This document shows positions 56,127 through 64,000 of a stretch of DNA of 64,000 bases, one piece after another. The DNA is from Zeugodacus cucurbitae (taxonomy: Eukaryota > Arthropoda > Insecta > Diptera > Tephritidae). Location: positions 19,162,001 through 19,226,000 of the forward strand of contig NC_071670.1 of the NCBI RefSeq assembly GCF_028554725.1. The letters are read 5' to 3'. The position numbers and the translations under genes are program-made. Positions within the stretch are counted from its first letter, which is position 1. Each line of letters starts with the position of its first letter. The notes under the pieces were generated by a model. The model saw only the letters and a program-made list of their open reading frames with translations, was not told where the DNA came from and ran no database searches.

Positions 56127-58645
56127 TCAAAATCTCAACGACTTGGCAATGAGCGCGGCAGTTGCTTGTGTTTTATTACCATTATGACGACGCAATTCAG
56201 CAATCACATTTGTACGATTGTAACCAAGTTTTACCAAATCGGTGACGTCACTTTCAGAAAAACTGTCATTAGACGAAACATCGTCAGCTGTACCACCTTG
56301 AGATCTCTTCGAAGTTGAAGCTAATAATAAATACGATGTGATTACTTTTTGTATAGGTACGAATTATAAGGTCAATTAAATGTACCAGCATCTTGCTTGC
56401 TTTGTTCGATAGCTTGTTGTATGGCGCGTGACTCAGCATCACTAGCTGATTGTTCCAACAACTTTAATTCCTCCTCTGAATTGCCGGTGAGACGTGCACA
56501 ATCGGGCAACTCGTTTTCGGGTAAGAATGGCGTTTCTGTGCCAGTAGTGCCAATACGCAGCACATTTCGCTGCAAATCAATATTGCACTAAAAAGAAACG
56601 AGCACAAAAAATTGAAATGAAATACTTATTTGTGTAAATTGCACACGTGGATAGAATACCTGATGACGTTTCAGCATGTCGAGGCCCAGCAACATATCCA
56701 TTCCTTGTTTCTCCAAAACTGAAAAGCTCGATGTTAAATGATCGTTCCCGATCTGCAACTGGACCATATGTATCCGACCAATAATGCGTTGCGTGCCAAC
56801 ACCTTTAGCAACGCCATTCCACCTGTAAGCAAAATGTGAAATGTTTTCAAATATTCATATATTTATACATTAAAAAACCAAATAAAAGTACAATCAATGT
56901 TAATCAAGTGCCTACCTAGTATCGATAAGTCGGTTTAAATTGCAGCGCTCTGCGCATGCTGCACTCATTATTGTAGTTTGAGCACCGGAATCAACGAATG
57001 CTTTCACTGAAACGCCATTTACTTTGCAATTAATGTATCTAAAAATGTTTGAATATTATTATGTTATTTTCGGTTTGCATTCGAATTTGCAGCATTTGGT
57101 ACTTACAACATGGTTACGGTGCCAAAGATCTCTGGGTTGTATTCAATGGCTGCAGCCATATTATCTTGTATATTTTTCTGCTTAATTTCCTCAGCAATTA
57201 GTCGTTGTGCCTCTTCATCAAAGGGATCAGCATTCAACATGCGTAAACGTTGCAATTGTCGCTGTTTTCTAAGATCAATTTGTTCGCGCAACACCTTCGA
57301 AAACGTTTCCAAATTTCCTGATAGCAATGCATCGGCCAGTTTCGGATTGTTCTGTTTCAACAGTGACAGTGACTCAGGATTTGAAAGTAACATTGTACGC
57401 ACTGCAGCTGGGTCATCATCGTAGTTGACATTAAATTCATCGGAATCTGAGTAATCCATGTCGCTAGGTGCAGGACGATATCCTGGTGCCAGACCCGAAC
57501 TACTGCCACCCCCAGCACCGGTTCCTAGGATATTACCTAGATGCAAAGGTAGTAAATAGTTTAAAATTATTTTATAAGCAAATTTCATAGTAATAATAAT
57601 AACTAATACGCACAATAGTTATAACAGTGTTTCAGCTGAGAATTTCTTAACAATAATTAATTTTTATTAATACATAAAATATTTATTTGACTTAATAATG
57701 GGTGGGAATGACAAGTAAGAAATTGTCAAGACATTCATACGTTCAAATATAAAAAAAATTTCCAAACAAAAATTTTCACTACTACTTAAAAAGTAGGACG
57801 TGAATTAAAGTGGAGTTAAGTAAATGGAAATTTTGAGTGCATACTACATAAGATTCATTGGTACATATACTTTTGTATAAGAACCATTTGTAAGAAATCA
57901 AATACCAAGCATTATAATAATTTTAAATGTCCTTGATTCTAGCAAATCTAAATTACTTTCTTTAATTGTGCGTAAATCTGTACATTTTACTTTTGTTTTG
58001 CACAAATATTTTTATATTAACGAGGCCTCTTAAGTATATATGTGGATGTTATGTGCACACATGGAGTGGGTATGTATATATGTGTAGATGACAAGATAAG
58101 CAGAGCAAAATATGTAAATATACGCTACCAAATATGCCACAACCAACGTACATGCACGTATTTTTTCTTTCTTCGATTGCATTTAAAGCATTAGCGCCAT
58201 TTGCTTTTGCTTGCACAGTATTTGGAATGAATACATATTTATCATCATGGGGTATGGTATATTTGAGCGCATTGACCCACTTATATGACAGAACAATAAC
58301 AAGCCTTGAAACAGCTCAGTATCTATCGTTACGTTTCATACATAATTGCAATTATAATTTAAATATATATTTGCTTTACATACCTAGGCTACCGACCGCT
58401 GGAGCACCTATGCTACGACCGACTGGCAAACTTTGTAATATTACACAGTCACCATCTGTGATACCGAAATATTTTAGCGGCTTTTTATCATCCAGCAATG
58501 GCGCACCATTGTAAACAAGAACTATCTGAGATATGGGTATTCCAGATTCTACTTCACAAAATGCCTTGAAGTTCTCCAACTCCAGTTCTTCGGAAACGTC
58601 CAAGAAAAACACGCTATCCGTCAAAGTAGTTACCGTTATCTTCAT
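56127..58645 (-). CDS. rngo: Rings lost / DNA-damage-inducible 1 (Ddi1) aspartic-protease shuttle
   Basis: Six exons on the minus strand: 58645-58384, 57536-57107, 57038-56916, 56822-56660, 56587-56386 and 56320-56127, giving 457 residues, within a residue or so of the fly protein as I recall it. Domains in order: a ubiquitin-like domain (1-75, [20 protein letters not shown]), a linker and helical region ([20 protein letters not shown]), a retropepsin-like domain with catalytic DSGAQT (Asp247) and the LLGLDML strand (316-322), and a C-terminal UBA domain (about 420-455, [24 protein letters not shown]). The family ferries ubiquitylated cargo to the proteasome and cleaves heavily ubiquitylated substrates. 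In flies it is needed for ring-canal formation in oogenesis. All key residues are present. It is convergent with eIF2alpha. Confidence 0.96.
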
Positions 58646-59359
58646 ATTTATGCTACTTTTTAGTTTTTTTTTTTGTTGAACTTTATACTTTTCTTTACCA
58701 GTTGGTAAGTTGTAATTGCAATCAATGCTTTTGTTTCTTGCTCAACCACACAATGACTTTTCACGTAAATATGCTACTGAAACGTTCCTTTCGTCATATG
58801 CTTTTAATATTTACTGAAAATCACTTTGTTGCTCGTTTAATCTCAATGCATTTGGAAACAATGGAAAGTAATGCGTTCTATATATGATTCGTCACCAAAA
58901 CCAGGAGATTTTCGCTTTGATGTGGTTTTTATATTTTCTTCCAGCCTTCTCTTCGTTTAGCTCAATCTACTTTCAGTCTGTTTCTGTTTTTCGTCCGTTC
59001 GGCATCTTCATTTTCTGTGTTAAGTTTATTGTTGTTGTGTGTTTTACCACCAATTTTTAACAATGGCCGCCCAAGAGCAGACAATGTATAATATAGAGAA
59101 GGTCCGATTACGTTCTCTACCAACAGCACCGATTCTAACCATTCACAATAGGAGCTGAAAATTCTTAAAAAGTGCCATTACTTAATTTTGTCCCAAATAA
59201 TTTTTTTTTCGCTTAATTTATGTTTTTATTTTCATTAAAAAGCCGCATATTAAACGAGTAATACAAAACTCTTTTCAATTCATGATATTTGAGAAATATT
59301 TTGAAGCTCCATACATTGATAATTTTTAATTTAGATACAGTAAAACCTAAAATTACATA
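58646..59359. promoter_or_regulatory. rngo: rngo upstream region
   Basis: Promoter and 5' UTR of rngo must lie here, between the start codon at 58645 and the Helitron at 59360. The part around 58960-59160 is least AT-rich and contains an AATGGCCGCC word. No TATA box was seen in a suitable place, in keeping with a broadly expressed gene. Confidence 0.4.
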
Positions 59360-60786
59360 TCTATAATATAAAAATGAAACGCAAAATGTGTTGCTAAGCG
59401 CATAACTCGAGAACCGCTGAACCGATTTCGCAAATTCTTTGTTTAGAATGTTTTTAGAGGTACCGGGATGGTTCTTACGGAGAGAAAAATTAGAAAAATT
59501 GCCTGAAAAAGTCTTAAATCCACAGTTTTCTAATCACCCATACAAACAATTTGTGTCGTTAGTCTCGAAAAAAGTCGAGAAGGGACAAACCGATCTGGCT
59601 AATTTTAGTTTTAAAATATTTATGGAAGGCCAGGGAAGGATTAGAAAGTAGGTATATATCGAAAAATTGTGAGGAAGATAACAAGAAGATGATTTTATTT
59701 GAATTGACAACAAAATTATAAAACAAAAAAAAAAAAAAACAAAAAATAATAATTTTTTGAAAGTTGTCATTGTTACTTTGTTAAAATATTTTTATCATTG
59801 CTCAATTGGTTAGTAGGCAGACAAACGGCAATTCGGCCTTGCAATTACTCCTAAATTGCAAATCAACGAAACACCAGTCTGCAAAATCGCCAAAAAAAGA
59901 GCTACATATAGAAGATTTTCCAGATATTCATGTCGCTGGAGATACTGCACAGGTCTTTAAAAGATTTACGCGACAACGAAAATATTTTTGGTGAAGCCAT
60001 GATTCTGTTGGCAGGTGATTTTCGCCAGACTATTCCTGAATCAACTGTTGCTGACGAACTAATCACATTCCTAAAATCATCTAATTTGTGGCGACACATA
60101 AAGAATCGCCAATTAACAAATAACATACGAGTGTTTTTCCAACAATATCATACTGCGATTGTAGAAATAGTTGAAAATGTTAGCGACACAGTTGACACCT
60201 CGATGGATTAATAACATTTTTAACGGGGTTCTGTCACTTCATGGTCTCAAAAGAGGAGCTTATTCATCGTGTTTTTCCTGACATGGAACCATAATATAAT
60301 AAACATAAATGGTTGATTGAATGACCTATATTGGTGTTAAAAAACAAGGATCTCTTTGATCTTAATGCGACAATTTAGAATTATCCTACAGACTATTTTA
60401 AATTGCTGCACTATCCCCACTCACTTGCAATTAAAAGTAGTGTGAGTTGTCATCATGCTGCGTAACATAAATCAACATCAAACTTTGCAAAAGAACAAGA
60501 CTGGCTGTGAAGAAGGTAATCAATATCGTCACCAAAGCCAAGATAAAGCCAACTATGAAATTTGGTCATTTGTTACTTTCTTCAATATACGATTAAAAAA
60601 ATCGAAGTTTTAAAAATTATGATGATTTACGCTTAACACAGATCTACAATAATGCCTATCAATCATTTTAAAATTTATCGGCTATAACGTTTTCGTCTTT
60701 ATGCTTAAGAATTTTTTCTCTGCATTGAAGGATTTACTAATTTAATGTATACTTTAGCCACAAAAACGTGTAGCCGGGTCTGCTAG
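59360..60786 (+). mobile_element. Internally deleted Helitron with helicase remnant
   Basis: The 5' end is TCTATAATATAAAAATGAAA (59360), preceded by A. The 3' end is CTAG (60783-60786), followed by T, preceded by a CAC...GTG short stem and GCCGGG. This TC...CTRR structure between host A and T defines Helitrons. Only part of the Rep/Hel gene survives: the helicase block SLEILHRSLKDLRDN...AMILLAGDFRQTIP (motif III region) up to LWRHIKNRQLTNNIRVFFQ (59930-60211). It has no Rep domain and is non-autonomous. Confidence 0.85.
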
Positions 60787-61648
60787 TATGTCTTATAAAT
60801 ATTGTTTATTACTTTCATGAAATTTGATGTATTTTTGTATCGGAACGAAAGCAAATTTCTGTTAATTAACCTTTCGGAGATATGTTCACCTTTTTTTATT
60901 GTGCGTGAAGGCACCGATTTAGAAATTTAGAATGGGTAAAATAAAAGCGAAGCGATTGGAAAAACGTACTGTTATAAAATCCTCCAACGATTGGCGAGCT
61001 AATTTGAGGGTTGGCATTATTGTCACAAAGTGTTGGTCGCGTAGCAAATGTGAACCTGATTTTTTCGCTTTCATAAATTGCTGTGTTTTCACAAAGTTCA
61101 GTACGATAAAATACTAGAAAATTACACATTTGTTTAATTAAGTGATATTTATTGAAATTTTAATAAGTACAAGTAAGTTACTACAGATAATTGGTGAAAA
61201 TAATATTTTTTTTTCGTTTAGTCACTTGGTGGCTTTGTGTGTGTGTAACGTGATTGCGAAGTGCGATAAAGCAAGTGGTCGAGAAAGGAAGGAATGGAAT
61301 AAAAAAGAAGCCAATTATTTAACGGCAGAAATTTATAATTTTGGAAAATAAAGAGATTTCCATTAATAAAATACTTTCTTTGACATATTTATTTTCTATA
61401 AATATATACAATTCCTTGTTAGAAACGTGCTATAATTCGTAATTGAAATTTTCCTACAATTCGGGTATCGCCGCCATATTTGTGAACAGTTTCGCGTTTG
61501 AAAGCGAACACAGCCGATTGCTCAGCATATTTCATAAAAGAGAAAAGCAAATAATAAAGCAAGTTATTCATTTGCAAATTTTTACAGCCACACTTCGCCA
61601 GTGAATAATTCTTCAACGTGGAATCGATTAACAAATCTAAAAATTATA
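60787..61648. other. DNA between the Helitron and the 61649 candidate exon
   Basis: A 61-codon frame (60932-61117, MGKIKAKRLEKRTVIKSSND...) has a plausible start and basic N-terminus but matches nothing I know, and the antisense frame is equally open. Bases 61430-61648 may be the 5' UTR of the candidate gene at 61649. Confidence 0.3.
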
Positions 61649-61702
61649 ATGAGTGCTCAGCCTAGTCCCGCCTGCATGACTCCTTCAACCGAACAGGAAA
61701 GA
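61649..61702 (+). CDS. Candidate first coding exon of an unidentified gene running off the right edge
   Basis: ATG at 61649 opens MSAQPSPACMTPSTEQER (18 codons) and runs straight into a perfect donor, GTAAGT at 61703. The roughly 200 bases before it (61430-61648) are richer in GC than neighbouring DNA and would suit a 5' UTR and promoter. I could not find a convincing second exon before 64000, so the remainder probably lies to the right. The peptide is not recognised. It is Ser/Pro/Thr-rich, as intrinsically disordered N-termini often are. The exon may be real, but one exon alone is weak evidence. Confidence 0.45.
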
Positions 61703-62655
61703 GTAAGTAAATTACATATTCACATTAACCAGTCATAAGCAAACGTACAAACAATAATTCTTTCAAAACATTTCCTTACAAAATACATAACCAGTTGGTA
61801 TGTATATATGTATACTTATGTATGCATGTACATATATAACAATGGTAAACATTTACAATTATAATTGTGTACATACATAATGTGTATATACACTTACCTT
61901 CAACCGATATTATTGAATGACATCTGCCTATTTGGCAGTTTCGTTACCAGGTGTTTTTGTCATTTGCACATGCTTCAATGGTGTGCGTCTATATTTTCTT
62001 GATTTCCTTATATTTTACTTAATTCATGAAATACTTTACGAAATAATTGAAGGGAATGTATGTAGGTTTCTAATAATATATGTATGTATTTGCCAACACA
62101 GTATGCATATAAATATTTTTGTTTTTTTTAGAAACAGCTAATTTTGTGAAAATAGCTACTACTCTGCTATTAAATTTAATTTGGTTAATTTTATGTATTT
62201 CTTTAGTTGTTTTCCATGTCGTTTTGAGGCATTTTGTTGTTATATTCATTTATAGATACTCTTTGTTTCACAATTTACTATGTGCAAGCGTTAATAAGTA
62301 GGAAGTTTAAGTTGCGCAAACATTTTGAGGAATTCGATAAGAATACAATGGAGAAATTCAGAATGAAATTAATTAATATTAAACTAATTTCTCCTGGTAA
62401 ATTATAAACCAAATACATAGTTAGAAATATCGCAGATTTGCCCCATTTAAGTGAGTTCAAATAAGGTCGACCTTTTACCATTAAGTTAAGATGTTGTTTA
62501 GTTTTAATTGGTTATATTATGCAGTATGAATTGCACGGTGTGACAAGTTTTGAGCATTTGGGTGGGTCATATTGATTGGGTTGTGGAATTATAGATCTTA
62601 TTAATTATTTTCAGAAACAAAATGTAATTAAAAAACATGGTAGCACCTCTAATTT

Positions 62656-62945
62656 TTACACTCTCTCAATATATTGCACAGCCAAACAATAGTTTTGTTC
62701 ACTTAGCAATTGTTAACCTAAAACTTAACGATTTAGACTTTTATAATGGAAACTAGTTGAAATCGGTCTAGAAATTATTATAGCCCCCATAGAATATAGG
62801 TATATGATGATTTTTGTTAATCTAGTGACTTTTATGCTGAATACCTGCATCGTATTGTGTGTTATCTCAGTAAAATGAAATAAATAAATAGTGTGATTGT
62901 AGAAAGGTCGGATACACCCGATCTTAGATTTAACTTACTTGTATA
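62656..62945 (-). repeat. Dispersed repeat family, copy 5 (strongly degenerate)
   Basis: It starts TTTTTACACTCTCTCAATAT and ends GGTCGGATACACCCGATC...TTAACTTACTTG, keeping only the terminal landmarks of the family with a shortened interior of about 290 bases. Confidence 0.5.
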
Positions 62946-63229
62946 ATATTATATAAAATATATAATATTTTATAAATATAACTTTTATGTTCGTTAGGAG
63001 TGCGCATTGTAAAAACCTCAATCTTATCGAGAGTTTGTTTGATAGAGAATATTCTCAATATGTCGCTGAGGAATGTTTTACTCTGACCGGATATAAACCC
63101 CATCCGGTTCTGGTTATGTGGACATGTTGTGCTTATATTTCATAAATATTGCATGACTATACACAAGACTGATAAAGAAATAAATAGTTTTCTGCGAGTC
63201 GGTTTTTCATCTACATATTTTATTAATTA

Positions 63230-63613
63230 TTAGCAGACCGCTCCGGCTTCGCACGGGTTTAAACAAACATTTCAAATGTTATAGGTTTTTACACAGTTAT
63301 ACACACTCCACTCTCCCATATGTACTTACCCGTTTCTTGCGTGGGTTCATTTTAAAAATGTAAAATGAGGAAAATTCGAAGATGAAATTATATTTTATTT
63401 GTAATGAGCTAAAACTTGATTACAACCTCTAGTCTTTGATGTCCGTTGTTTTTCTCTCTCATTATGAAAGCGTTGGGAACGCTCAGAGTTCGACGTCCTA
63501 GTGCGAAGCTTTCCAATGGTGAAATAATTTTTGAAATCGGTACAGTAGTTTATGAGTTTATTTATTACAAACATACATACAAATCTTTCCTCTTTATAAT
63601 AGTAGTATAGTAA
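63230..63613 (-). mobile_element. Short non-autonomous Helitron
   Basis: On the minus strand the 3' end reads CCCGTGCGAAGCCGGAGCGG...CTAA (CTAA at 63233-63230), followed by T. The other end reads TTACTATACTACTATTATAA then AGAGGAAAGATTTG. This arrangement is shared by small insect Helitrons. The GC-rich terminus next to CTRR is clear. The 5' TC has decayed or lies a few bases further out. Confidence 0.65.
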
Positions 63614-64000
63614 CTTAAAATTGAAAAAAGATGTATTAAATAATAAGTAGTTGTAGCATGGTAACTGTTCAGTGCAAATATATTGAATAACAGAAAGACG
63701 ATATGTATGGTCACTATGCAATGTTTTGAATTCTAGCGTCTCCTTTATACATATATATGTATGTATGAACGAGTTTAAGTACCATATCTAGGTAAACGAC
63801 ACGATTGCTCAGTTGGCAGCTTAGTTGTGTGATGACAAGCGGCAAGGCCGTACATTGGCCCACAGCACATAGCTTGACATTCATACATCTACATATATGT
63901 ATATATGAACGTGCATTAGTTCATGTGAAAATCAAACTATCGCCAGAACACAAAAAACCACTAAAACCAATTGCAATAAACAACGGAATTCATACACACG

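Noticed and set aside
58134..58514. 126-codon + strand open frame
   Set aside because: Antisense to the first rngo exon and its intron. The rngo ubiquitin-like domain on the minus strand is the real gene.
60932..61117. 61-codon open frame starting MGKIKAKRLEK
   Set aside because: Both strands are open over this stretch and there is no domain, promoter or splice signal to support it. Noted only as a possibility in the regional entry.
62119..62301. Hydrophobic 60-codon open frame, considered as exon 2 of the 61649 candidate gene
   Set aside because: Joining the TTTTTTTAG acceptor at about 62130 to the 61702 donor gives an immediate stop, and the frame has no other support.
1..64000. CRISPR arrays, bacterial operons, rRNA or clear tRNA genes
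   Set aside because: None seen. Short repeats present are microsatellites, transposon ends or degenerate satellites of a eukaryotic genome.

Overview
This is a 64-kb piece of an insect nuclear chromosome, almost certainly from a higher fly. The genes have short phased introns with GT..AG borders, the intergenic DNA is very AT-rich, and there are many transposon relics. Five recognisable protein-coding genes have their closest known counterparts in Drosophila. From memory, Flo2, eIF4H (Rbp2), eIF2alpha and rngo are all X-linked (Muller element A) in Drosophila, so this looks like the equivalent chromosome arm of another dipteran. A tephritid fruit fly is my best guess, from the repeat landscape, but I cannot prove it.

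Layout. From 1 to about 42.3 kb the window is dominated by flotillin-2 (Flo2, + strand). Its first coding exon lies off the left edge, and the visible exons are at 8535-8722, 14383-14491 (or 14353-14491), 38080-38647, 38720-38903 and 39685-39864. The 23.6-kb third visible gap is one intron. It hosts a complete antisense gene for a small secreted collagen-like, glycine-rich protein (35103-36401) and a promoter-plus-mini-exon candidate (33567-33887). It also carries many mobile elements. From 42.3 to 47 kb there is repeat-rich DNA with a TTAA-flanked element and a 5'-truncated LINE. From 47 to 58.7 kb is a compact housekeeping cluster: eIF4H (minus) is divergent from eIF2alpha (plus), which is convergent with rngo/Ddi1 (minus). 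From 59.3 kb to the end there are two Helitron relics and the likely first coding exon of an unidentified + strand gene (61649-61702).

Functionally, eIF4H (helicase cofactor of eIF4A) and eIF2alpha (regulated Met-tRNA delivery) are both translation-initiation factors reading out of a shared 1.5-kb promoter region. Rngo/Ddi1 is a proteasome shuttle with an aspartic-protease fold. Flo2 is a membrane-microdomain scaffold. The remaining sequence is introns, UTRs and repeats: four terminal-inverted-repeat elements reconstructed here to base precision, a dispersed AT-rich repeat family in at least five copies, a decayed mariner, LINE fragments, Helitrons, ATCGAT-rich degenerate satellites and strong palindromes.

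All exon borders were joined by hand from reading frame and splice signals. Phases were checked by arithmetic for every gene, but no transcript evidence was available.
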